Assembly: GCA_026008535.1 (NCBI GenBank)
Contig: BRKX01000001.1
Location: forward strand, 71,560,317-71,624,316
Source: Perilla frutescens
Taxonomy: Eukaryota; Streptophyta; Magnoliopsida; Lamiales; Lamiaceae
Length of the DNA stretch: 64,000 nucleotides
Reading direction: 5' to 3'
A program made the position numbers and the translations under genes. Positions 10,117 through 19,446 of this stretch are shown here, in pieces (within the stretch, counting starts at the first letter, position 1; each line of letters opens with the position of its first letter). The notes below the pieces were generated by a model. It made no database searches and was not told the origin of the DNA. It saw only the letters and a list, made by a program, of their open reading frames with translations.

Positions 10117-12681
10117 TCATGAATTCCATGAATAATGTGCAGCAACATTGGCACCAACCCTTTGCCTCACCCGATTCTCAGCCAAGGGATTGCAGTCAAC
10201 CATTTCAATATATGAAAAAAATGGCAAGAAAGGGATCACTTCAAATTGATAGCAGTTTTTCATGGATAGGAACCGTAACTTTGCGAAGAAATTTCTCTTG
10301 CTTGTCCACTGCACAAGATCTGTATCTTCAATGAAAAGATACTCAAGATTCAAGAATTCGTTTTCTTTTGTTTCCCACTTTTCTCCTCGAAAGGCATAGC
10401 ACCGCAATTTGAGCACTTTAAGACACGGCAGTCTAGCGATTTTGCTCATGTCTTCCCACGGATATCCTAACCCGCTCAAACTCAACTTTTCAATACCCGA
10501 AATCACAAATGAAAGAATCCGAGGTGGGATTGGCAAGATTTCAGGGTACATGATGACACTTTGAAGTGATTTTAGTTCATGTAGGCATGAAATATGATCA
10601 AAGCAGCTCAAGTCCCTTTGAGCATCATCAATTTGAATTCTTAATTTCTCCAAACTAGGAACACTTTCAAGAACTCCTTTTGTACAACTCTCAACTCCAA
10701 CATCTAAAAGTTTTCTAAGATTGGGTAAAACCGTACCCGGATGAGGAGGATCGGGTAGGTTTCTTCCCTTGATCTCAAGATGCTTCAGTGTTCTCAAATC
10801 CCATATCTCAACAGGCACATACGACTCAGCTACAACGCGTGAGATGCTCACGTGTTGTTGGACGATCAAGTATTCAAGGTTCCAAAGTTTGGATATGGAA
10901 GGAGGGAGATTCACGTCACAAGTGAGGGCGAGGTACCTTAACTGAATCAGTTTCACCACCTCATCCGGGAATTCATAGAAACGGATTGTAAGAGCATCCA
11001 ACACCCTCATCAGCCTCGACTCCAAGCATATTGGCACTTGATACTGATGATATGGCCCCGTACAAAGCAGAGAACGTATAGTTGTAATGCAAGTCAATGC
11101 ATCATGCACCTCTTCGATGGCGAACAAAACGTTCTTATAGAAAGAAAGACAACGATGAGTTTTCAAAGAATCAATCGAAGCATCTTCCCTACTATTCAAG
11201 ATATGTATGAACTTGATTTTTTCAACTTCTCTTTTAGTGAGATGCCTATACCCACAATGGAGGCTGCAAGCTTTCGTCTTGTCGTTTATCCGGCTTCTCC
11301 GGCGAACCACGACAAGGTTACGAGAAACTAATTCTTCATACTCATTGCCGCCGGAGTAAGGATCGAAAAAACCCTCCGCCGACCATAGATTGACGATCTC
11401 AGACCGCCGGATTTCATAATTTTTGGGAAAAGCTCCGAAATAGAGAAAGCACATTTTCAAATAATGAGGTAGGAAGTGGTAGCTAGGTGATAGTACCTTC
11501 AATATTTGATCAAGTGCTTCCTCGAAGACTGAATTTTGCTTCTGATCAAGATCTGCTACTTCCTTCCAAAATTCTGGAACATTCTTGATCTGGGCTTGGG
11601 ATAGTAGAAGTTTGGCGACGGTGACGATCAGAAGAGGAAGACCTTCACAATTCTCCGCAATCTTCTTTCCGGCTTTCTCGAGGTGATACGGACACTCATC
11701 TTCACCAAACACCTTCCTCTTTAGAAGCTCCCAACTTTCTTCTTTATTCAGAAATCGCAAGCGGAAGCAGTTTCTAGCATCGTCATCGAGGTATTTATGA
11801 GTTTCCCTGCTCATGATCAAGATCCGAATTCTTTTATCTTCCTTTGGAAGTACTGTTTTGATTAATTGGCGGAAGAAATCAAATTCCCATACATCATCTA
11901 ACACAATAAGACATTTTCTCCCCTTCAAACGTGTCTGCAAATCTCCATCTCCTTCCATATTAATCAAATTATCGTCATCAAGAATGTTAACTTGAGATAT
12001 AATAGATTCCAAAATCTTTTCAAACTCGTATTTTCGTCCGATCCTGACAAATGCTCGGCATTCAAAGCTTGCCTTTATTAAGGAATCATGAAATAATCTT
12101 CGAGCAAGTGTACTCTTACCAATACCGGCCATACCATTGATCTTGACACCAACTTGTCCACTTCTGTTTTTAATAAGCTCGTCTCTGATCATGTGAAACT
12201 GATCGGATAATCCAACCATGTCATGATGATCATGATCATGATCACGATCATGTTCATCTTCTTCTTCATCTTCTGCAAGAGACGCCGCCTTGTTTATTTC
12301 CTCAATGTATTGGTGCTCCATCTTCTTCACTGTTTCGGAGAAGCAAACGATGTCTTGTCTTAAGTGATCGAGGTTGAGGGAGAGTCTTCTGCCATGGCAG
12401 CTGCTTTCGAACTGAGTCAAGGCATCGGATTCAATGGCGTCTTGTAATTGGCGAACTTCATCTCTCATTCGTGCTTCCAAATCAAACACTGCTGCATTAA
12501 TGTTGCTGCTGCTGTTTATGATGATGTCGTCGTGCTTTAGAATTGTGCGGTGCAGCGAGTCGACGCGACTGAATGCGAATTCAAGGATTTCTCGAGTGGA
12601 GGAGGAAACGGAATAATTACCAGAAGAATTTTGAAGGTCGTGTATTGTTTGGCGAAGAGATCTCACAGCAGCGAAAGCCAT
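10117..12681 (-). CDS. Diverged CC-NB-ARC-LRR protein with altered MHD motif (NLR2)
   Basis: A single-exon 854-aa NLR. The ATG at 12681 (MAFAAVRSL) is preferred; the two codons before it start with GTG. The coiled coil spans about 1-135. A run of Asp, Glu and His lies at about 138-154 (EDEHDRDHDHDHHD) just before NB-ARC. The P-loop is GMAGIGKST (183-191), kinase-2 LIVLDDVW (about 257-264), RNBS-B ILIMSR, GLPL as CEGLPLL, and RNBS-D as CFLYFGAF. Where NLR1 has MHD this protein has LHC (474-476), followed by GYRHL. LRRs follow to the end. It is far from NLR1 and NLR3 in sequence and lies in the opposite direction. The intact 2.5-kb frame argues for a live gene. Loss of the MHD aspartate can mean autoactivity, a helper/decoy role, or loss of switching; sequence alone cannot say. 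Confidence 0.93.
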   Translation of the reverse strand: MAFAAVRSLRQTIHDLQNSSGNYSVSSSTREILEFAFSRVDSLHRTILKHDDIIINSSSNINAAVFDLEARMRDEVRQLQDAIESDALTQFESSCHGRRLSLNLDHLRQDIVCFSETVKKMEHQYIEEINKAASLAEDEEEDEHDRDHDHDHHDMVGLSDQFHMIRDELIKNRSGQVGVKINGMAGIGKSTLARRLFHDSLIKASFECRAFVRIGRKYEFEKILESIISQVNILDDDNLINMEGDGDLQTRLKGRKCLIVLDDVWEFDFFRQLIKTVLPKEDKRIRILIMSRETHKYLDDDARNCFRLRFLNKEESWELLKRKVFGEDECPYHLEKAGKKIAENCEGLPLLIVTVAKLLLSQAQIKNVPEFWKEVADLDQKQNSVFEEALDQILKVLSPSYHFLPHYLKMCFLYFGAFPKNYEIRRSEIVNLWSAEGFFDPYSGGNEYEELVSRNLVVVRRRSRINDKTKACSLHCGYRHLTKREVEKIKFIHILNSREDASIDSLKTHRCLSFYKNVLFAIEEVHDALTCITTIRSLLCTGPYHQYQVPICLESRLMRVLDALTIRFYEFPDEVVKLIQLRYLALTCDVNLPPSISKLWNLEYLIVQQHVSISRVVAESYVPVEIWDLRTLKHLEIKGRNLPDPPHPGTVLPNLRKLLDVGVESCTKGVLESVPSLEKLRIQIDDAQRDLSCFDHISCLHELKSLQSVIMYPEILPIPPRILSFVISGIEKLSLSGLGYPWEDMSKIARLPCLKVLKLRCYAFRGEKWETKENEFLNLEYLFIEDTDLVQWTSKRNFFAKLRFLSMKNCYQFEVIPFLPFFSYIEMVDCNPLAENRVRQRVGANVAAHYSWNS

Positions 12682-12939
12682 CTCCACAATACGAAATCTG
12701 CAGGAACCTTTCTTTCTTTATCTTTTTCTTTTTCTTTTTGTTACTTTTACATGGATAAGATAACTAGCTATTGAGTGATGGTGGTGGTGGAGAGTTGGTG
12801 CCACTTAATTATAGGATTCCATAATTTTTAATGTTTTCATTAATACTTCATTTTGCACTGTTATCAATGGGGAATTCTACTCGGTATTATCTCATCTATC
12901 ACAATGTGCTTTGTGATACTATGCATTTAGATATTACCT

Positions 12940-13141
12940 GAATTATTGTTTGCTCGAAAAGTATTTTGTAAGACCAATGACCTTTATGGAGAGGTTCAAA
13001 TAGAATTTTGAATTATTTTTTGCTCGAAAAGTATTTTGTGACCAATGATCTTTATGGAGTGGTTCCAATAGAATGAATTATTTTTTGCTCGAAAAGTATT
13101 TTGTAAGACCAATGACCTTTATGGAGTGGTTCCAATAGAAT
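12940..13141. repeat. Tandem repeat, about 67 bp x 3
   Basis: Three consecutive copies of a unit starting GAATTATTTTTTGCTCGAAA and ending GGTTCCAATAGAAT begin at 12940, 13010 and 13075 (periods 70 and 65). They sit between the NLR2 5' flank and a detached NLR tail. Confidence 0.85.
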
Positions 13142-13205
13142 CAAATCTTCAAATTTGATTTAAAAGGTAGTCATATTATTGTAAATAAAAAAATAAAAAT
13201 AAAAA

Positions 13206-13537
13206 ATGCGGTCACTTGGATTCCTAAGAATAATATGGTCGAATCTGATTCATTGGCGAACAGAAAGCAGTCATTTCCCACGCCTCGAGCACATGATCAT
13301 CAAGTGTTGCTGGGTTTTGGAGGAAATTCCTCGTGAAATAGGAGATGTTGCAACGTTGAAGGTTATCGAGATAGACACTTGCAGCCAGGCTGCTGCAGAT
13401 TCAGCACTCTCAATTCAAGAAGAACTAGAGAGCATGGGAAATGAGGTCGTGGTTACAATATTGAATGATTACCTTTGATCTTATAAACGTTCTGGAAGTG
13501 GTGATTAAGACACGGAAAGTGGTCATGACACTACAAG
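13206..13537 (+). pseudogene. Detached NLR 3' exon fragment plus 3' flank
   Basis: Encodes about 84 residues (FLRIIWSNLIHWRTESSHFP and on to VVTILNDY) that are nearly identical to the last 85 residues of NLR1. The stop is a TGA at 13476-13478 after a small change at the C-terminus. There is no NB-ARC, promoter or upstream LRR. It continues into the same 3' flank as the tail at 4570 (CTTATAAACGTTCTGGAAGTGGT). It probably arose by duplication of an NLR1-like gene end. Confidence 0.85.
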
Positions 13538-13785
13538 AAATCCGCGTTTTCAGCGACACAATGTAGTCTGCCGTTCATGATGACGGACTTGAGTCGTCAG
13601 ACCAGTCCGTCGTTAGGCCTTACGATGGAATCAAAATCTGTTCTGCTTAAGGACGAGTCAAATACAGACACACTATAAGCCACTAGTCCATCGATCGTTA
13701 GCTAATAATAATGACAAAAATTATAAATTTAACGACGGAATAATCCGTTGCTGAACTCGGAATTTTTCGTAGTACTGTGACTGGT
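13538..13785 (+). mobile_element. Small CACTA-type element
   Basis: The left end CACTACAAGAAATCCGCG is a typical plant CACTA terminus. The interior has inverted sub-repeats of the kind GACGGACTTGAG / CCGTCGTTAGG and ACGACGGAATAATCCG. The right end (GGAATTTTTCGTAGTACTG) is a degenerate inverse of the left. The boundary is approximate and no transposase is present. Confidence 0.6.
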
Positions 13786-14451
13786 GATGGTCCAAAACTT
13801 TTGATCACTTGGATCTTCTTATTAAGGGATTTCACTAGTGCTTGTCATAATGTTGTCATTTGTTTACCCATGTTTGGACCAGGGTAACCCTGACATTTCG
13901 GAAGCTCATGGCCAAATTAAAAAAATTTGGTTCTAATATATTTTTCGACAAGTATCTTGAAATTTTTTCACTTTATCTTAATCATTCTAAATTTTGAAAA
14001 AAAGTGCCAACAACATTTAGAAAATCTTCTTCGTGAATTTTGTAAGCAACTAACACTTCCATTAATTAAATAATTGAGAAAGAAAGATATTGATGATATT
14101 AAAAATAATTATTCAAAATGATATATATTTTTTTTTATATTTGAATTTTGGTGAACTCAAATTGGGAAATAAAAATTCTAAATACAACATCTCAGTTTTG
14201 ATTCAAAAAAATTGAGTTTTTAATGGTACATTTCTTGTTTAGAACATGGATAGTTAACTAATAGTACAATTGCAAAAATGAGATTAATACAGCACATCTT
14301 AATAAATTTTACATTAAATTTAATCATAGAAAAAATATATAACAGAATCAATTACTAAAATGGATTTCATTTTGAGGTTGTCACTATGATAGTTCAGCCA
14401 TTATATTTTTTTACAGATGATCATTTCAACTTTGTGTGTATATATTAAGAA
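13786..14451. other. Intergenic spacer
   Basis: AT-rich, no gene or clear repeat recognised. It ends with the left target-site duplication of the Pack-MULE (TATTAAGAA, 14443-14451). Confidence 0.5.
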
Positions 14452-15640
14452 GGGAAAATGGTCTCGTAGGCCCCTGAACTTTTTGGCGGGGACCTCGCAG
14501 GCCCCTGTACTTTTTTTGGCTCAATTGAGCCCCTGAATTTTTTTTTTCAGGTCTATTGGGTCCCTCCGTCAAGCCCCTATTGACGGGACCGTTAGTTCGA
14601 CATAAAATGACGTCGTTTTAGGTTTTATTCGAATAAAAAAAATTATAAATTCAATTTAAATTTCACCCGACCTATTTTAAAAATATCCTGATCCGATTCA
14701 AGATAAACTCGCCCCAATTAGGCTGAGGCACTTGAACATATCCAGATTCTCATTTTTTCCGGCGAGCATGTTGAAGACGATCAAGAAACCCATTTCTGCA
14801 AAAGCTTCAATTTTCCTTTCTAATTTCCGGAATTTTCATCTTCAAATAGACAGATCAAGAAACCCCATAAATTTAACTCAAAAAAGTGAGAATAAAACCT
14901 TAAATCAGATCACATTCGATCAGATGGCGAACGTTCCGCCGGTGGTTTTCCGCTCCGGCGGAAGCTCCTCCACCCCCCAACAACGCCGCCTTCCCACTGC
15001 CCCATTTCGGCCCCCCAGATCCTCAAACCCCGGCATACACTTCCTCTCCTTCGATGTTAACTCCGTCGCTGCCTCCACCTCCTTCTCCGCCACCCCACAC
15101 TTCCCCTCCCCCTCCACCATTTGCGGCGCCTCCGGATTCGACGACGAGTCGCCGCTCCTCGAGAAGCTCGGTATTAACACCAAGCAAATATACCAGAAAA
15201 TCATCTCCGTCCTCAACCCTTTCCGAATCAACCACCACCTCCACGAAGACGCCGATCTCTCTGGCCCGTTCCTATTCCTCATTGCGTTCGGCCTTTTCCA
15301 GCTCCTCGCCGGAAAATTGCATTTCGGGATCATTCTCGGCTGGGTGACGATGGCGGCGGTGTACCTCTACGTCGTCTTCAACATGCTCGCAGGAAAAAAT
15401 GGGAATCTGGATATGTTCAAGTGCCTCAGCCTAATTGGGACGGGTTTATCTTGAATCGGGTAGGGATATTTTTTAAATGGGTTGGATGAAATTTAAATTG
15501 AATTTATAAATTTTTTTATTCGAATAAAACCTAAAACGACGTCGTTTTATGTCGAACTAACGGCCCCGTCAAGAGGGGCTTGATGGAGGGGCCCAATAAA
15601 CCAAAAAAAAAGTTCAGGGGCCTGCTAGACCGTTTTCCCC
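14452..15640. mobile_element. Pack-MULE carrying a YIP1-family gene fragment
   Basis: A 1,189-bp element with a perfect 9-bp target duplication, TATTAAGAA (14443-14451 and 15641-15649). Inverted repeats start GGGAAAATGGTCT on the left and, inverted, GGGGAAAACGGTCT on the right. They share ACGACGTCGTTTTAGGTTTT, GTCGAACTAACGG-type and CAAGATAAAC phrases. The left arm (about 14452-14779) is longer because its outer AGGCCCCTG segment is repeated. The arms even include the captured gene's own sequence: CTGAGGCACTTGAACATATC at about 14721 is the antisense of 15417-15436. No transposase; mobilisation would depend on an autonomous MULE elsewhere. Confidence 0.93.
14924..15454 (+). pseudogene. Captured 5' portion of a YIP1-family membrane-trafficking gene
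   Basis: A 176-codon frame from the ATG at 14924 (MANVPPVVFRSGG). An in-frame extension upstream to 14732 uses a TTG and translates transposon arm. The N-terminal half is Pro/Ser-rich. It is followed by LLEKLGINTKQIYQKIISVLNP, a characteristic stretch of YIP1/YIPF5-like Golgi-ER proteins, and DADLSGPFLFLIAFGLFQLLAG. Two membrane segments are seen (about 114-130 and 134-158). The frame leaves the gene right after CLSLIG and ends five codons into the transposon arm. The remaining membrane segments of the usual five are missing. The high coding GC here contrasts with the surroundings. It may be transcribed, but the product would be incomplete. Confidence 0.8.
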
Positions 15641-15831
15641 TATTAAGAATTATCTAATTAAACTTTCTAATTATTTTTTGAAGGGAGATTACCATTTCAA
15701 TTTTGTATATATTTATATACATTTTTTAAGACTTATATAATTTTTTTTTTCAATTTGTAGGCTTCAAAAAAAATTTAGCTCTGGCGGCAGCTCACTTGGC
15801 CTGCTCCCAGAGGCGGCACTTGTTTGGACTA

Positions 15832-15984
15832 AGGATAACAATGGGTAACAGACTCTATGGATATTTGTAAAAATTACCCACGATGAGTAAGGTAATTACC
15901 CACTTAATGGGTACGGGCACGTGTAAGTTCCCGCAAATTTTGACGAGTACGGGTACTTCAGTACCCAACCTGCACCATACCCAC

Positions 15985-16081
<97 letters not shown>

Positions 16082-17021
16082 ATTGTATGTATTGAATTAT
16101 ATTGTGATATGGTATTATTTTTTGAAAATTTCATGACATTGTTATGTTTGTATTATATTTTAATCAAATTATGATTTTATTTTAATCAATATTTTTTAAA
16201 TTATAAATTATTTAATCATACTTTTGAATTATTTAATACAAATAATAATTTCTAAATTAAATATTTAATAAATAATTAGTGATAAAGAAATTTGTATGTT
16301 TATATATTTTATTTTTAAAATATGACTCTTGTTAGAACTAAAATTATAATTGAACATAAATAAAATTTGGACCAATTGAAATATTAATTTGTAACTTATG
16401 TTATTTATTCTTATATATATATATACACGTATATTGTAAACTTTATAAATAAATGCTTATAAAGATTATATATTACATAAATAACACACATATTTTTAAA
16501 AATGTGTACGATAAAACAAAAAATACAAATATATGTTTGAATGATTATTTTTAAAATGTCATTAAATTTATCAGAAAATATATTATTAATTTTATGCTTA
16601 CTATGCTTAAGATGATGTTCAATATATGTACATTAAAAAATATTTATTTATTTTATATGCACAAATATATTATATATAAATAATCTATAATAAAAAAGTG
16701 AGAATTATAAACATAATTTAATCTTTTTTTATCTTTTTAAAAATAATAGTTATTTTACTCCATCATCTATATAAATTACATATCATATTCGATCAATATA
16801 TTTTTCATATATTTAAAGCATACACAACTACGATTTTTTTATCTTATAAAAATATTTTAAAATTTATTAAATACTATAAAATATTTATCATGAATCGCAT
16901 AAAAAATAGTTAAAATACATGTAACAGGTATGGGTAGTTAAATACTCAAAGGGTATGGGGACGAATATAAAAATTGATACCCTACGAATATGGAGACGGG
17001 TACCGTAGTACCCTACCTAAC
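15832..17021. mobile_element. hAT-like non-autonomous element
   Basis: A 1,190-bp block flanked by an exact 8-bp repeat TTGGACTA (15824-15831 and 17022-17029), the usual size of a hAT target duplication. Both ends are rich in GGGTA/TACCC phrases (AACAATGGGTAACAG left, GGGTACCGTAGTACCCTACC right), as in the clearer hAT element at 38783. The terminal repeats are poor, so the class is probable only. The interior is AT-rich and non-coding. Confidence 0.6.
15985..16081. repeat. (ATA)n-(TTA)n palindromic microsatellite
   Basis: About 13 ATA units run directly into about 19 TTA units, so the two halves are complementary and can fold back. Open frames of Ile/Leu runs here are artefacts. Confidence 0.95.
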
Positions 17022-17029
17022 TTGGACTA

Positions 17030-18280
17030 ATTTGTAATTCGTTGGTTGCTTTATATAGTTAATTGAAGCTTTATCAAACATCAGTTCAATTGCTAAAAAA
17101 CAAAACATTAGTTCAACTTCAATTCAAATGGTTGGGATTACCAGCATGCATAAACTAAAATTTCCAGTAAGGGTATATATCTTTAGCAACTAGTATGATC
17201 CACTAAGTTACATAAATATATAGACAATGAATCGTATCTTAATTTACATTACTCAAGGAATTTGAAACACGCATATATATTTCGTATTAATAAATTATGA
17301 GATGTTTGTGAGACCGGCCTTTTTTTCTATTTTTATTTTAGTTTTTTCCTCAAAAATATATATCATAAAATTAAATTATTTAATAGTAAAATTGAATCTG
17401 GTGACCTATGCACCGCTCTAATTAAGTTTTTTTAAAATAAATATATACCCTGAAAATGAAATTATTAAATTTTAAAATTAAATTAACTTAATTTTATTTT
17501 ATTCTGAAAGCTCGTGCACTACGTTTGACAATTAATTTTTTAAAATAGAAATTCTAATAAGAATTAATAATTTTAAGTGAGAAATAATAAATTTTAATTG
17601 AAATGAAATAAACTCTAAATTATGCAATAAATCACAATAATGATGAAATAAATGTTATTTGATATTATTTTTTAAAATAAAAAACATTAGGCATCGTGTA
17701 ATAAAATAAAGTCAATGCTACATCCTCTCTAAAAGAATAAGAGTCAACGCCTCTGACGGCTAATTCGATGCTACTCTTAGTGCACTGCTCCAACCTCTCA
17801 TGCTTCGACACGTGGCTCTCCGTCGATTCTTTTGAACGATACACGAACCTGAGTAAATTTGACATTCGAGCTTGAATTTTCCGGAAGCGGATTTCTGAGC
17901 CTGGATCCAGACCACATGCTATTTCTGTTCGCACGTCTCTCCATGCATTTTATGTCATCATTCTGTAATTAATGCAAAGTGCATGAGGAGCTCCAAACAT
18001 ATTTAAATTGTATCTTTAATCGTCTCTTGATTGAGGGAGGATTTAGAACCGTATTTTTCTTCTAGAAATACGTGTAATTTGTATTTTTGAATTCGGCGGA
18101 TTACATTTATCGACTAAATAATGTGCATTATCAGTGATTAATCTGATTTTGTTGAAAATGATAGTTTATTGAATCCCTAGTTTATGTATGATTTGACTAC
18201 TTAAATTAAAGCTTGTATATAGTTATTTATTTTAGATGTATTTGTTAAATCATTATATTCTGTTTTTTAAAATACACGCA
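17030..18280. other. Intergenic spacer
   Basis: AT-rich. The phrase GCTCGTGCACTACGTTTGAC at about 17510 belongs to a dispersed repeat also seen near 36655, 53185 and 53325. The GC-richer patch at 17690-17940 has an 89-codon frame on the minus strand without recognisable similarity. Confidence 0.4.
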
Positions 18281-18283
18281 TTA

Positions 18284-18333
<50 letters not shown>

Positions 18334-18390
18334 TACACACACACACACACACACACTGATATCTATCTATCTATATATATATATATATAA
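18281..18390. repeat. Compound microsatellite (TC)n-(CA)n-(TA)n
   Basis: Consecutive TC, CA and TA runs with a few interruptions, including ATCTATCTATCTA. Nothing else is in it. Confidence 0.95.
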
Positions 18391-18841
18391 TTGTTGTAAA
18401 TGTAACAAATATGTGAATTTAAATTATTTCTTTTGTGTCAATTAATACCAAATACTTTTAAAAATATTTTTTTTAATACGGTACTGCATTGTGAATTTGT
18501 GCGCTTATTGTAAAATATTGATACATTCTGTACAATAAAGCTTCAGCCGCCGCCGGTAGGTTGCACCTTGGCCGCACTGTCATCGTTCACTTCCGCCATA
18601 ATCCTGACTCTACTAGACTGTTAAAACGACCCGTAGAATGACTCGGAGAACTTACAGAAGCTCCGGCCAAGGTAGCACATATCTTGTTTTAGTATTCCGA
18701 CGTTGTCTGTATATTCTGCGGTTAAAATTTTTCAACCGATTTCTCTTCATTTAAACTTCGAATGTTTACAATATTCAGAGTTTTTACTTGTTACATTATT
18801 TTTGTAATGGAGAATTGATTCGCAAATATTTGTTTTTAGGC

Positions 18842-19446
18842 GCACTGATTTTCCAAATGAGAAACATTTTTGGTTGGATCGTATTAGGCAGAAGTTAGGG
18901 CAGGAAACATGGATTTTTTGAGATCATCATTTATTTGCAATTCTAGAAATTAAATTCCAATGATAGTTATTTAACATCTTATTGAGGAAGCTGAATAGAA
19001 GTTCTCTAGGTGAGCTTCGTCTTTCTTTTAACATCAGAGGGCGGCGTTTAGATTTCACACCAATTGAATTTGCGCTGGTTACTGGTTTGAAATTTAAAGA
19101 TTGGGTTGAACCACTAGAGGAGTTCGAAATCCACAGAGTGGTATTCAGAGGAAACCCATCTCTTACTGTTGATGATGTTGTAGATGCATTCAATAAAGAA
19201 TGCAAATAAAGTAGTGGGACTTCACATCTCTCATTGCAGCTTGTCTGCCTTGTGATTTTGTATGGTGTTTTGTTGGTTTGTGGTGCAAGCTCGCATAACA
19301 TTGACATGATCATTTATCTCCACCTCGCTGATGATATCCATAGTTTCAATGCATTTCCTTGGGGTAAGGTTGCATACCATTTGCAACCTTTAGGGAACAT
19401 TGATACATGGCATATCTATGTCCCTACTTCATGTAGTTGTTCTTAA
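18842..19446 (+). pseudogene. DUF1985-type transposon protein fragment (copy 1)
   Basis: Two frame segments around a stop at 19207-19209. The first contains LRLSFNIRGRRLDFTPIEFALVTGLKFK; the second contains LVILYGVLLVCGA, LHLADDIHSFNAFPWGKV. The EFALVTGL motif, followed by a hydrophobic stretch and DDIHSFNAFPWG, matches what I recall of DUF1985. That domain is found in plant proteins linked to Ulp1-carrying Mutator elements. There is no ATG at the front. The in-frame TAA and missing rest mark it as a decayed fragment. From about 19057 on it is duplicated at 23367. Confidence 0.6.

Noticed and set aside
14732..14923. 64-codon N-terminal extension of the YIP1-like frame
   Set aside because: Starts with TTG and lies in the transposon arm, partly antisense to the gene's own 3' edge.
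15883..16095. 70-codon Ile/Leu-rich frame
   Set aside because: Translation of the (ATA)n(TTA)n microsatellite.
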